36,728 nucleotides of DNA from Gammaproteobacteria bacterium (GCA_919902765.1 CAKKRP010000087.1:1-36728), one strand, 5' to 3'. Shown: positions 25,517 through 35,472, counted from the first letter of the stretch. A program made the numbers and translations. Notes: generated by a model not told the origin, from the sequence alone.

Positions 25517-26272
25517 TTGGAAGGGATTTGGGCGGTTTGCCAGGGCGAGCGTCATATTGGCGAATTGCGGGCGCAAGTCGTGCGCGTAGTGGAATCTCAG
25601 GCCCAGATCGCGACCTTGGCCTTGGTCGATAGCGTCGATGAACAATATGTGCTGGAACAATTGCTGGATCAGCACAAACCACCCCCGCCTGTTGGCGCGG
25701 ATCAATATCATTATTTGATGTGGACACCGTTTCGTTACCCGCCTTTACCCTATGGTTCGCGTTTCGGCCAACGCGCGGAGCCGGGCATCTTCTATGCCTC
25801 CTTGACCCTCGAAACAGCGCTCGCAGAGTGTGCGTACTATCGCTTTGTATTCATGGCCGGGATGGCGGAAGCGTTGCCGCAAGGACGCATTACGACGGAG
25901 CATAGCACCTTTGAGGCGCGTGTACAGACCGCGCAAGGGGTGGCACTGGAAAGACCGCCGTTTGACCGATATCGCACCCAAATCAGCGATCCGACGCGCT
26001 ACAGCACCGCGCAAGCCTTAGGTCAAGCGTTGCGCAAGGCGGGCGTAGCGGCCTGTACCTATGTGAGCGCGCGCGACGCGCTCGGGGTCAATATAGCGGT
26101 ATTTGCGCTGCCCGCGATTGCAAATTCGCAACCCGAGGCGTTGCGGCAATGGATAGGCGTCACTACGGCGGACGAGGCGTCTTTTACCCTGGTGCATAGC
26201 AATAATCCCCCTCGCTGTTTTTCCAAAGACTTGTTTCTGCGTGAGCAAAATTTGCCTATTCCCGTGTGTTAA
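25517..26272 (+). CDS. RES-domain toxin
   Basis: A 251-residue RES-family protein (PF08808). The core block GSRFGQRAEPGIFYAS shows the conserved R82 and Y93, ALAECAYYRF the conserved E104, and the later LVHSNNPPRCF the serine region. Known RES toxins degrade NAD+ (MbcT, a phosphorylase) or ADP-ribosylate a metabolic enzyme (ParT). Translation must begin at TTG 25517, since no ATG or GTG precedes the core; GGGGTAAGG lies six bases upstream inside the antitoxin gene. A weak start directly after the antitoxin stop would keep toxin output below antitoxin. The 80 residues before the core make it longer than minimal RES proteins. Confidence 0.92.
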   Translation: MEGIWAVCQGERHIGELRAQVVRVVESQAQIATLALVDSVDEQYVLEQLLDQHKPPPPVGADQYHYLMWTPFRYPPLPYGSRFGQRAEPGIFYASLTLETALAECAYYRFVFMAGMAEALPQGRITTEHSTFEARVQTAQGVALERPPFDRYRTQISDPTRYSTAQALGQALRKAGVAACTYVSARDALGVNIAVFALPAIANSQPEALRQWIGVTTADEASFTLVHSNNPPRCFSKDLFLREQNLPIPVC

Positions 26273-26283
26273 TGTATTGCCTG

Positions 26284-26312
26284 TTGTCTTAACCCTGCAA
26301 TATCAGTATAAT
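26284..26312 (+). promoter_or_regulatory. Sigma70 promoter of the rpsF operon
   Basis: TTGTCT (26284-26289), a 17-bp spacer and a perfect TATAAT (26307-26312) give a strong candidate promoter. It would start transcription near 26319, leaving a leader of about 60 bases before rpsF. Confidence 0.75.
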
Positions 26313-26331
26313 GCGCGCCTTCTTACATCCA

Positions 26332-26376
26332 CTCCTTGCCTTACCGCTAGAACGGAAGGCTAGAACCCATAGGGAG
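26332..26376 (+). promoter_or_regulatory. Candidate S6:S18 autoregulatory leader
   Basis: In the rpsF leader, GCCTT (26338-26342) pairs with AAGGC (26356-26360) and CCG (26344-26346) with CGG (26353-26355), leaving a bulged A and a six-base loop. CTCC (26332-26335) can also pair with GGAG of the Shine-Dalgarno sequence (26373-26376). A CCG-displaying hairpin bound by the S6:S18 dimer is known in many bacteria; the match here is by eye and not exact. Confidence 0.5.
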
Positions 26377-26380
26377 CTAT

Positions 26381-26767
26381 ATGCGACATTACGAAATCGT
26401 CTTTCTCGTCCACCCGGACCAGAGCGAACAGGTCAATGGCATGATTGAGCGCTACCGTTCGACGATCGAAGGTAGTAACGGCAAAATCCATCGCCTAGAA
26501 GATTGGGGCCGTCGCCAATTGGCCTATCCAATCAACAAGATACACAAGGCACACTACGTGATGATGAACATCGAGTGTGGCCAAGATGTAGTGAATGAAT
26601 TGACCAGCGCCTTCCGTTTCAATGATGCCGTGTTGCGTAATTTAGTCATCGCCCGTAAAACCGCGATTACCGAAGTGTCGTTCATGGCGAAGAAGGAAGA
26701 GCGTAGCGAACGCATTGGTTTGGGCGAGATGTCCGGTGATGACGAATCCGCAGTTGCGGCATTCTAA
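26381..26767 (+). CDS. rpsF: 30S ribosomal protein S6
   Basis: A 128-residue bacterial S6. It starts [18 protein letters not shown] and contains [20 protein letters not shown] and [14 protein letters not shown], the standard blocks. S6 binds S18 in the platform of the small subunit. The acidic and flexible C-terminal tail is normal for gammaproteobacteria. A good promoter and a structured leader precede it, and priB overlaps its 3' end. Confidence 0.98.
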   Translation: MRHYEIVFLVHPDQSEQVNGMIERYRSTIEGSNGKIHRLEDWGRRQLAYPINKIHKAHYVMMNIECGQDVVNELTSAFRFNDAVLRNLVIARKTAITEVSFMAKKEERSERIGLGEMSGDDESAVAAF

Positions 26768-27074
26768 ACACGCCAATTGCGTGGTGTTTGGCGGGGTTAT
26801 CGTCAAACCACCGCAAACCCGTTTTAGCCCAGCAGGTATAGCGATTACACGCTTCATGCTCGAACATGAGTCCACGCACCAAGAGGCGGGTTTGTCCAGA
26901 CGGGCGCATGGTCAAATCGTGGTGATTGCCGCCGGAGAACTTGGTTTAGGGCCATTGCGTCAGGCCAAGGGTGGCGAAGCGGTAGGCATAGAAGGTTTTT
27001 TGAATCAGGTTAAATCCGCGCAAGGACAGTTCCGTTGGGTGCTGCATGCGCAACATATTGAATGGTTAACGTAA
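26739..27074 (+). CDS. priB: Primosomal replication protein N (PriB)
   Basis: A 111-residue OB-fold single-strand DNA-binding protein. The core [18 protein letters not shown] and the closing [13 protein letters not shown] match PriB, which helps PriA reload DnaB at stalled forks. Placement between rpsF and rpsR is the normal gammaproteobacterial arrangement. ATG 26739 overlaps rpsF by 29 bases and adds about 14 residues before the usual N-terminus; a GTG near 26782 (NCVVFGG) would be the conventional length but has no Shine-Dalgarno sequence, so the start is uncertain. Confidence 0.9.
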   Translation: MTNPQLRHSKHANCVVFGGVIVKPPQTRFSPAGIAITRFMLEHESTHQEAGLSRRAHGQIVVIAAGELGLGPLRQAKGGEAVGIEGFLNQVKSAQGQFRWVLHAQHIEWLT

Positions 27075-27089
27075 CCGCAGGAGTGTATT

Positions 27090-27314
27090 ATGGCGCGTTT
27101 TTTTCGTCGCAAAAAGTTTTGTCGTTTTACCGCTGAAGGTGTGGTCGAAATTGACTATAAAGATTTAAACACCTTGAAAGGTTATGTCACTGAAAGTGGC
27201 AAGATAGTGCCCAGCCGCATCACCGGAACGCATGCGCGTTATCAGCGCCAGCTTTCAACGGCGATCAAGCGCGCACGTTTTCTTGCGCTGTTGCCGTATT
27301 CCGACCAGCACTAA
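27090..27314 (+). CDS. rpsR: 30S ribosomal protein S18
   Basis: A 74-residue S18 with the basic start [17 protein letters not shown], the central [20 protein letters not shown] and [20 protein letters not shown], all standard. It pairs with S6 in the 30S platform. GCAGGAG precedes the start. It sits between priB and the DUF2232 gene. Confidence 0.98.
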   Translation: MARFFRRKKFCRFTAEGVVEIDYKDLNTLKGYVTESGKIVPSRITGTHARYQRQLSTAIKRARFLALLPYSDQH

Positions 27315-27346
27315 GCGCACTACCGCATTAGCGTAGGTCAGATGCA

Positions 27347-28276
27347 ATGATGGGATTTGCCGGTTACATCATGCGGGGCCATGCACAGGCCGTTTTGGTC
27401 GCATTAGTCACCGGCATATTGTCGATCCTGTTGTTGCCGCTGGGTTATATCAGCGGCGCGGCCTTGGCGCTAGTGACCTTGCGCAAGGGGCCGATGGCTG
27501 GCGGTATCGATGTGTTGTTAACGATGTTGGGAATGGCCTTGGTGCTGCCAACATTGTTAGACGGCGACCCGTTGTTTGGGTTGGGCTATGCGTTAGTTTT
27601 GTATGTGCCGATTTGGTTGCTGGCGATCATCTTACGCCGCACCATTTCGATGTCGCTAACGATGTCGGCGGCGGGTGTGTTTGGCGTGATCGGGGTGGTT
27701 GCGGCGTATTTAATCGTCGCCGATCCAGCCGCATGGTGGCGCGAGATGATGCAGATATTTTTTGCGCAAGCCGAGCAAGCGGGCGTCGCCTTGCCGGACC
27801 CGGAAGCGCTAAAAAATGTGATGTCCAAGGCCGCCGAAATTATGACCGGCTTTGTCGCGGCGATGTTGGTAGGCAGTGTTTTGTTTAGTATTTTGCTCGC
27901 ACGTTGGTGGCAGTCGTTATTGTTTCACCCCGGCGGTTTTCGCGACGAAATATTAAATTTGAAGTTGGATCGCGTCAGTGCCCTGGTAGTGTTAGCGGCA
28001 ATGATTGCAACCATGGTGAATCTCGGCGGCATGTCCCCGATGTTTACTGAAATCGTCATTGTGTTTTTGTGTGTATGCTCTATTTTTGGCGTGACGCTCA
28101 TACACTTTATTGTTGAAAAACGCAAAATGAGTGTATTGTGGTTGGTGGCCTTGTATCTATTATCAACCATTTTGTTGCCGCAAATTATAGTGTTGACCGG
28201 CACGTTGGCGCTAATGGACAGTTGGATGGACGTGCGACGTTTTTTCAATCCTCCGCCGTCTACGGGTACGACTTGA
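27347..28276 (+). CDS. DUF2232 polytopic membrane protein
   Basis: A 309-residue inner-membrane protein with about eight hydrophobic helices, matching the YybS-like DUF2232 group. Pseudomonas and many relatives carry a gene of this kind between rpsR and rplI, so the position supports the call. Features include GHAQAVLVALVTGILSILLL near the N-terminus and LWLVALYLLSTILLPQIIVL near the C-terminus. The function is unknown in all members I know of. Two adjacent ATGs (27347, 27350) are equally possible starts. Confidence 0.85.
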   Translation: MMGFAGYIMRGHAQAVLVALVTGILSILLLPLGYISGAALALVTLRKGPMAGGIDVLLTMLGMALVLPTLLDGDPLFGLGYALVLYVPIWLLAIILRRTISMSLTMSAAGVFGVIGVVAAYLIVADPAAWWREMMQIFFAQAEQAGVALPDPEALKNVMSKAAEIMTGFVAAMLVGSVLFSILLARWWQSLLFHPGGFRDEILNLKLDRVSALVVLAAMIATMVNLGGMSPMFTEIVIVFLCVCSIFGVTLIHFIVEKRKMSVLWLVALYLLSTILLPQIIVLTGTLALMDSWMDVRRFFNPPPSTGTT

Positions 28277-28304
28277 TAATTCAGTTTGTTGTGAGGTAAA
28301 TGCA

Positions 28305-28754
28305 ATGGAAGTGATACTGTTAGAAAAGGTGCAAAACCTAGGTAAAGTGGGCGACCGCGTACGCGTGCGCAACGGTTACGGCCGCAATTACTTGGTGCCC
28401 TATGGCAAAGCCGTGAGCGCCACAGACGCGAACGTGGCGAAGTTCGAGGCCCAACGCGCCGAACTCGAAAAACGCGCCGATGCACTGCTGGCGCAAGCCC
28501 AGGCGCGTAAGGCTAAGCTCGACGGCTTCAAAGTCAGCATTACCAGCCGTGCGGGCGACGAAGGAAAGTTGTTCGGCTCCATCGGTGTGCGTGATGTCGC
28601 GCAGGCGATCAGCGACGCCGGCATCGCCCTGGAAAAACACGAAGTGCATATGCCGGAAGGCCCATTGCGTTTTGTAGGTGAATTTGACGTTGAAGTGCAA
28701 TTGCACCCCGATGTCACGGCGTCTGTGAAAGTTGCGGTGCTGCCGGAGGCCTAA
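28305..28754 (+). CDS. rplI: 50S ribosomal protein L9
   Basis: A 149-residue L9 beginning MEVILLEKVQNLGKVGDRVR with the 23S rRNA-binding VRNGYGRNYLVPYGKA, a long central helix (VAKFEAQRAELEKRADALLA) and the C-terminal domain with AGDEGKLFGSIGVRDVAQAI. Length equals the E. coli protein. GAGG lies upstream of the start. It closes the ribosomal part of the cluster; dnaB follows after 297 bp. Confidence 0.98.
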   Translation: MEVILLEKVQNLGKVGDRVRVRNGYGRNYLVPYGKAVSATDANVAKFEAQRAELEKRADALLAQAQARKAKLDGFKVSITSRAGDEGKLFGSIGVRDVAQAISDAGIALEKHEVHMPEGPLRFVGEFDVEVQLHPDVTASVKVAVLPEA

Positions 28755-28796
28755 AAAGCCGTTATAACAAAGTTAAAATGCCGCAAATCTATGTGT

Positions 28797-28825
28797 GGTG
28801 GGTTAGATTATAACGCTAACCCACC
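28797..28825. repeat. 10-bp perfect inverted repeat between rplI and dnaB
   Basis: GGTGGGTTAG, a nine-base loop, then CTAACCCACC. No T-run follows in either direction, so termination would be weak. The sequence resembles dispersed GGGTTAG-type palindromes found in many proteobacterial genomes. The rest of this 297-bp gap shows only a short CATGGC-GCG-GCCATG hairpin near 28874. Confidence 0.7.
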
Positions 28826-29051
28826 TTACCTTTTACAAGGCAACTATGTAATGTGTTGCGCATATTTATGACCATGGCGCGGCCATGTGTTTCTCTTTGT
28901 TGTTTATCTTCATCGCCTTGCCTAACCCCGCTGCGGGCAGTTCCGCTTTTAAAAAAATTGTCAATAATCACAAAAAATTCCGGTGGACAACCGTAGCTCC
29001 CATTTCCATAATGGGTCTCGTGTGCAGTAATCTTTAGGTGTATGCCTCTCC

Positions 29052-30449
29052 ATGTCAGAATCCGCAAAAAACGCAACGCATAGTGACGCTGTATTGGAGC
29101 GGCTAAAAACTCCGCCTCATTCTATCGAGGCCGAGCAATCCGTGTTGGGCGGGTTATTGTTGGATAACACCGCGTGGGATCACGTCGCCGACGTGTTAAT
29201 CGAGGAAGATCTATATCGGCATGATCATCGCCTGATATTCCGTTCGGTGCAGGCGCTTGCGGAAACCAATCGCCCATTCGACGTGGTGACCGTTTCCGAA
29301 TGGTTGGAGAATAACAATGAACTAGGTCACGCGGGTGGTATCGCTTATCTCGGGGCCTTGGCGAAAAATACGCCTAGCGCTGCGAACATCAAAACGTATG
29401 CGCAAATAGTGCGCGAGCGTTCGATGTTACGCCGTTTGGCGCAAGCGACCACCAAGATTACTGAAATGGCCTATAACACCGAGGGGCGCGAGAGCTCGGA
29501 GGTGTTGGATGAAGCGGAGCGTTTGATTTTCGAAATCGCGGAGGTCGGCGCGCGCGGTAAACGTGGTTTTGTCGGCATCAGGGAATTGTTGACCAAGGCC
29601 GTGGATAGAATAGATACCTTATTTCAGAGGCAAAATCCGATCACCGGCGCGGCCACAGGGTTTACCGATTTCGACGAATTGACATCCGGCTTACAAGCGT
29701 CGGATTTGATTATTGTAGCGGGTCGTCCGTCCATGGGTAAGACAACGTTCGCAATGAATATAGCGGAAAACGTTGCAGTGCATGAACGATTGCCGGTCGC
29801 GGTGTTTAGTATGGAAATGCCCGGAGAGCAACTCGCCTTGCGTTTGATGTCGTCACTGGGACGCATCGATCAGCATAAAATACGCACCGGTAAACTCGAA
29901 GACGACGATTGGCCGAAATTGACCAATGCAGTGGGCGTATTGGCGGAAGTGCCGTTGTATATCGACGATACACCGGCCTTGTCGCCTAACGAATTACGCG
30001 CGCGCTCGCGCCGTTTGACGCGTGAGCACGGCAAGCTCGGATTGATCGTCATCGACTATCTCCAATTGATGCAAATTCCCGGTTATAAAGAAAATCGCGC
30101 AGGGGAAATTTCAGAAATTTCACGTTCGTTAAAGGCCATGGCCAAGGAATTAGAAGTTCCTATCATTGCCTTGTCGCAGCTTAATCGAAGTTTAGAGCAA
30201 CGCCCCAATAAGCGGCCGGTGATGTCGGATTTGCGCGAATCCGGCGCTATCGAGCAAGACGCGGATGTGATCGTGTTTATATATCGCGATGAAGTTTATA
30301 ATGAAGACAGCCCGGATAAAGGTACGGCGGAAATCATTATCGGTAAACAACGTAATGGCCCTATCGGTACGCGTAGGCTGACCTTTTTGGGGCAGTATAC
30401 GCGCTTCGAAAATTATGTTTCTAATCAGTTTGATGAGGCCTACGCGTGA
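29052..30449 (+). CDS. dnaB: Replicative DNA helicase DnaB
   Basis: A 465-residue hexameric helicase. The N-terminal domain (about 15-130) begins PPHSIEAEQSVLGGLLLDN; the RecA-like C-terminal domain has Walker A GRPSMGKT (224-231), FSMEMPGEQLALRLMSS, Walker B LIVIDYLQLM and the DnaB-typical SQLNRSLEQRPNKRPVMSDL with the arginine-finger region. It unwinds DNA ahead of the replisome. No intein is present. No clear Shine-Dalgarno sequence lies before 29052. The stop overlaps the GTG start of alr. Confidence 0.98.
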   Translation: MSESAKNATHSDAVLERLKTPPHSIEAEQSVLGGLLLDNTAWDHVADVLIEEDLYRHDHRLIFRSVQALAETNRPFDVVTVSEWLENNNELGHAGGIAYLGALAKNTPSAANIKTYAQIVRERSMLRRLAQATTKITEMAYNTEGRESSEVLDEAERLIFEIAEVGARGKRGFVGIRELLTKAVDRIDTLFQRQNPITGAATGFTDFDELTSGLQASDLIIVAGRPSMGKTTFAMNIAENVAVHERLPVAVFSMEMPGEQLALRLMSSLGRIDQHKIRTGKLEDDDWPKLTNAVGVLAEVPLYIDDTPALSPNELRARSRRLTREHGKLGLIVIDYLQLMQIPGYKENRAGEISEISRSLKAMAKELEVPIIALSQLNRSLEQRPNKRPVMSDLRESGAIEQDADVIVFIYRDEVYNEDSPDKGTAEIIIGKQRNGPIGTRRLTFLGQYTRFENYVSNQFDEAYA

Positions 30450-31531
30450 CACATGCGGCCCGCGCCTATTTAAACATCGACGCGCTACGCCACAATTTGC
30501 ACCGCGCGCGCAGCGCCGCACCGCGCGCGAAAATATTAGCCGTCGTTAAGGCAAACGGATATGGACATGACATGGTGCGTATCGCCAAGGCCTTGCAAGA
30601 TGTGGATGGATTCGGCGTCGCGTGTCTCGAAGAGGCGATAGCGTTGCGCAACGCGGGAATAACCGCGCGTATATTATTATTGCAAGGTTTTACGCATGCG
30701 GATGAGTTGCCTCTGTTGGTTCAGCACCGGTTGGAAAGCGTAGTCCACCATGCACAACAAATCGCGCTGTTGCAAGCGGCTAAAGGCTTGTCACCAATTG
30801 CCGTGTGGCTCAAGGTCAATACCGGCATGAATCGTTTGGGTTTCGCCGCTGCAAATGCGCGTCACGCTTGGCGGCAACTGAATGAAATCGCAGCAGTACA
30901 AAAGCCACTCAATTTGCTCACGCATTTTGCCAATGCAGATGTAAGGCAAGATCCCTTTACAGCGCGTCAATTGGCGGAATTTTTGGCATTGTTTGACGGC
31001 TTTCCGGGCGCTCGCTGTATTGCCAACTCAGGCGGTATTTTAGGCTGGCCGCAGTCGCATCTCGATTGGGTGCGCCCAGGCATTATGTTATATGGCGTTT
31101 CACCCTTCGGCGACGCAACCGGCGCTGAGTTGGGGCTCAAACCGGTAATGACCCTGACGGCGAATGTGGTTGCCGTGAACGATGTACGTAACGGCGATAG
31201 TATCGGTTACAGCGGCATATATCGCGCGCCGCGCGACATGCGTGTTGCCGTTATAGGCATAGGTTACGGTGATGGATATCCGCGCCACGCGACCACTGGG
31301 ACACCCGTATTGATCGATGGCAGGCGCGCGCCGTTAGTCGGGCGTGTTAGCATGGATATGATCATGGTCGATGTGACGGATCTACCGGAGGTCGCGCTAG
31401 GCGCAACGGCCATCCTGTGGGGACATGGCTTGCCGATAGAAGAAATTGCTCAGCATGCCAACACGATAGCTTATGAGTTGTTATGTAAAGTGACGCGGCG
31501 TGTACAGTTTATCGAGACCGGTCATGGCTAA
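30446..31531 (+). CDS. alr: Alanine racemase
   Basis: A 361-residue PLP enzyme that makes D-alanine for peptidoglycan. The PLP lysine is K35 in VVKANGYGH and the second catalytic base is Y255 in SIGYSGIYR; other family blocks are KVNTGMNRLGF and GRVSMDMIMVDVT. The start is GTG 30446, overlapping the dnaB stop as GTGA, so translation is coupled. The ATG at 30453 is out of frame. The 3' end overlaps radA by eight bases. The gene could be alr or dadX by sequence; the dnaB neighbour favours alr. Confidence 0.96.
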   Translation: MTHAARAYLNIDALRHNLHRARSAAPRAKILAVVKANGYGHDMVRIAKALQDVDGFGVACLEEAIALRNAGITARILLLQGFTHADELPLLVQHRLESVVHHAQQIALLQAAKGLSPIAVWLKVNTGMNRLGFAAANARHAWRQLNEIAAVQKPLNLLTHFANADVRQDPFTARQLAEFLALFDGFPGARCIANSGGILGWPQSHLDWVRPGIMLYGVSPFGDATGAELGLKPVMTLTANVVAVNDVRNGDSIGYSGIYRAPRDMRVAVIGIGYGDGYPRHATTGTPVLIDGRRAPLVGRVSMDMIMVDVTDLPEVALGATAILWGHGLPIEEIAQHANTIAYELLCKVTRRVQFIETGHG

Positions 31532-32873
31532 GGCCAAAATTCAATTCGTGTGTAACGCCTGTGGCGGCGTAGCGCCCAAGTGGAATGGGCAGTGCCCGGA
31601 ATGCGGCGCGTGGAATTCATTACACGAAACGGCGCTTGCCGTTGCGTCGCGGCAAGGCGGCTATGCGGGCGTACAAAGTAGTGTGCAGCGCTTGGCGGAA
31701 GTCTCTGCGCAAGAATCGCCGCGCGTTTCCAGCGGCACTGAAGAACTGGATCGTGTGCTGGGGGGCGGGTTGATCGCGGGGGCCGTGATCTTGTTGGGTG
31801 GCGACCCCGGCATAGGTAAATCGACGCTCTTGTTGCAAAACGCGATCAACGTAAGCGCGCGTCTAAAAACCCTCTATGTGACCGGAGAAGAATCCCCTCA
31901 GCAGGTCAGTTTGCGCGCGCAACGCCTGCATACCGGCACCAACGAAGTCAATATACTCGCGGAAACGCGTTGTGAAGCGATATTAGAAATCGCGCAATCC
32001 GAAAAACCAAAAGTGATGGTCATCGATTCTATACAGACGGTTTATTCCGCGCAATTGCAATCCGCGCCAGGTTCGGTGGCGCAAGTACGCGAATGCACTG
32101 CGCAGTTGGTGCGTTTCGCCAAGGCCAGCGATACCACTGTCTTTTTAGTCGGGCACGTTACCAAAGAAGGCACCTTGGCCGGGCCGCGTGTGCTCGAACA
32201 TATGGTGGATACGGTATTATATTTTGAAGGCGATTCGGGGAGTCGTTTTCGTATCGTCCGTGCGATAAAAAATCGCTTCGGTGCGATCAACGAGTTAGGC
32301 GTGTTCGCGATGACTGAGCACGGACTGCGCGAAGTGACAAATCCGTCGGCGATTTTTTTATCGCGCCACGAACGCCCGGTGTCCGGCAGCGTGATCATGG
32401 TAACGCGCGAAGGCACGCGGCCGATGTTGGTGGAATTGCAGGCGTTGGTGGATGAAAGTCCGCTCGCCCAGCCGCGACGGGTCACCGTAGGCCTGGAACA
32501 AAATCGCTTGGCGATGTTGTTGGCGGTCTTACATCGTCATGGCGGTGTGCAAATGTATAACCAAGACGTGTATGCCAACGTCGTCGGTGGGGTGCGCGTC
32601 TCTGAAACGGGAGCGGATTTGCCGTTGGTGTTGGCAGTGCTTTCGAGTTTTCGTGATCGGCCGTTGCCACCCGATTGGGTGGTGTTTGGAGAGATTGGCC
32701 TGGCAGGGGAGATCCGTCCTGTACAAAACGGTGAAGAGCGTTTGCGCGAGGCGGCAAAACATGGGTTTAAACGCGCCATCGTGCCGATGGCCAACGCGCC
32801 ACGCCGCGCCATAGAAGGTTTAGAGGTCGTCGCCGTGGCGCGTTTACAAGAGGCCCTAGAGCAGTGGCGTTAG
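31524..32873 (+). CDS. radA: DNA repair protein RadA (Sms)
   Basis: A 449-residue RadA. An N-terminal zinc finger uses C10, C13, C24 and C27. A RecA-like ATPase follows with Walker A GGDPGIGKST (92-101), the RadA-specific KNRFG motif, and a C-terminal Lon-protease-like domain (VTVGLEQNRLAMLLAVLHRH onward, DLPLVLAVLSSFRDRPLPP). It promotes branch migration during recombination. The start at 31524 gives MAKAKIQFVCNACG, the expected N-terminus, and overlaps alr by eight bases. The stop overlaps the convergent PilZ gene. Confidence 0.97.
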   Translation: MAKAKIQFVCNACGGVAPKWNGQCPECGAWNSLHETALAVASRQGGYAGVQSSVQRLAEVSAQESPRVSSGTEELDRVLGGGLIAGAVILLGGDPGIGKSTLLLQNAINVSARLKTLYVTGEESPQQVSLRAQRLHTGTNEVNILAETRCEAILEIAQSEKPKVMVIDSIQTVYSAQLQSAPGSVAQVRECTAQLVRFAKASDTTVFLVGHVTKEGTLAGPRVLEHMVDTVLYFEGDSGSRFRIVRAIKNRFGAINELGVFAMTEHGLREVTNPSAIFLSRHERPVSGSVIMVTREGTRPMLVELQALVDESPLAQPRRVTVGLEQNRLAMLLAVLHRHGGVQMYNQDVYANVVGGVRVSETGADLPLVLAVLSSFRDRPLPPDWVVFGEIGLAGEIRPVQNGEERLREAAKHGFKRAIVPMANAPRRAIEGLEVVAVARLQEALEQWR

Positions 32874-33253
32874 GCGGCTAAGCTTTCCACTAAATGTGCA
32901 AGTTCCCGCTCCAATAAGGTTTGGTCACCCAAGTTGAGTTCAACTAGACGGCGCAGGTGGGTTATGCTGTCTAAGTCTATGGAAACACACTGAAATCCGA
33001 TGTGGTTGTCCTCGATATGCATAGCCTTGGCGACCATGCGTATGCTAAATGGCGCGTCTGCCGGTTTAATGTCAATTCTAAAAGTTTCGCCTAGCGACGC
33101 CTGTGGAAAATGGGTAGGGCGGGCAGTCAAAAGTCCTTTTAGCGAGATATCCAACAAACTGGCATGCCACAGTGCGGGCCCCCCCGTGATGGAAACGGCG
33201 GCCTGAAAATGGATGCGCGAAAAACGCCTTTTTTCGCCACTGGGTTTGGTCAT
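32870..33253 (-). CDS. PilZ-domain protein
   Basis: A 127-residue single-domain PilZ protein. The c-di-GMP-binding signature is visible: RRFSR (residues 9-13, an RxxxR-type motif) and DISLKG (DxSxxG). Such proteins act as c-di-GMP receptors for motility, exopolysaccharide or virulence; the partner here is unknown. The start is placed at 33253 because AGGGAC lies six bases upstream; a start at 33268 would put that sequence inside the gene. It is convergent with radA, overlapping by four bases. Confidence 0.88.
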   Translation of the reverse strand: MTKPSGEKRRFSRIHFQAAVSITGGPALWHASLLDISLKGLLTARPTHFPQASLGETFRIDIKPADAPFSIRMVAKAMHIEDNHIGFQCVSIDLDSITHLRRLVELNLGDQTLLERELAHLVESLAA

Positions 33254-33463
33254 GTGTGTGTCCCTCATTGTCGCAAGGTATTGGACAGGCTATCGGCAGG
33301 ACACCTGAACATCTGTAGGTGTCTTGGCGATTATTTCAAGGTATTCACTGTTCTGTAAAGTTCTATAAAACTATGACGTTAGACTTCGCATGGGTGCCGG
33401 AGCGTGAGGCGTCGCACTGGCCCTACGTCCCGTTATTGTAGCTGTCACGAGTAGAACTCCAGG

Positions 33464-34318
33464 ATGCCATATCAGTCACCGCCATACTCGCCAAACATCA
33501 CCGCATGGGCTAAGCCGATGTGGCAGGCCTGGGTGTGCGTGTGGGGGGTATTTTTTCCATTGTTTGCGGCTGCGGATATGGGACTGCAAGCCGGCGTTTT
33601 TACCAAGGACACATTGCGATTTTATCTTAGACCGGAGTATTTTATTTGGGAAGAATATGCTGACGCCGCTGGGACGCGGTTATTGCAGGAAACCGGGGCG
33701 CGGGTGCGGGTAGGATTTAACTTTGCGTCGCAGCAAATGACGCGGTTGGGCGACCCCACAAATTGGAATATTGATGTCAGTGTTTTCAACGGTACTGTTC
33801 AGTATGACGGGGCGACCATGGCGGGTATCCCATTGACCACCTCGACGGAATATAACGGCGCAAATGCGACCCTGAGTTCCGAGATACGGATTGCCGATAG
33901 CCAAAAATTGGCTGCGGATTTTATACTGTCGGTGATGGGTGATATTTGGTCGCGCCAAATAGTATCTACGGCCAATGCGACGGGATACACCGAAAACTAT
34001 ACCATCGTCACCGCCACCGGGGGAGTCAGGATTTTACCCGCGTTAAATTCAAAAAAGCAGATCGCGGTGGAATTGGGGTTGCGGTATCCAATTTATACAC
34101 AGGAGGATGTCAGCGTAGTCAATATTACGCTGAACCCTACGCCTGCATTCGGATATTATGGAAAATTGGATTTAGCGAATTTAGTGCCTTTTAAACAACG
34201 GTCGGTCGGGCTGGCGCTGACCTACGATTTAATCCGCTTTGATCAATCTCCACCGGCGTATGGTTATATTCAACCTATGAGCAAGATGCAGTTAATAGGT
34301 TTACAAATTAATTTTTGA
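33464..34318 (+). CDS. Probable outer-membrane beta-barrel protein, unrecognised
   Basis: A 284-residue protein with a hydrophobic leader (MWQAWVCVWGVFFPLFAAAD) after about 18 residues, suggesting a signal peptide cleaved near AAA-D. The mature part shows alternating polar/hydrophobic strands (TLRFYLRPEYFIWEEY, GARVRVGFNFASQ, NWNIDVSVFNGTVQY, IAVELGLRYPIYTQ, GLALTYDLIRF) and ends MQLIGLQINF, the terminal aromatic typical of outer-membrane barrels. No family is recognised. ATG 33464 adds a long pre-signal segment; ATG 33518 (MWQAW) would give a conventional signal peptide, so the start is uncertain. It stands alone between PilZ and dapE. Confidence 0.75.
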   Translation: MPYQSPPYSPNITAWAKPMWQAWVCVWGVFFPLFAAADMGLQAGVFTKDTLRFYLRPEYFIWEEYADAAGTRLLQETGARVRVGFNFASQQMTRLGDPTNWNIDVSVFNGTVQYDGATMAGIPLTTSTEYNGANATLSSEIRIADSQKLAADFILSVMGDIWSRQIVSTANATGYTENYTIVTATGGVRILPALNSKKQIAVELGLRYPIYTQEDVSVVNITLNPTPAFGYYGKLDLANLVPFKQRSVGLALTYDLIRFDQSPPAYGYIQPMSKMQLIGLQINF

Positions 34319-34332
34319 TCACAGCGACCGCG

Positions 34333-35472
<1,140 letters not shown>

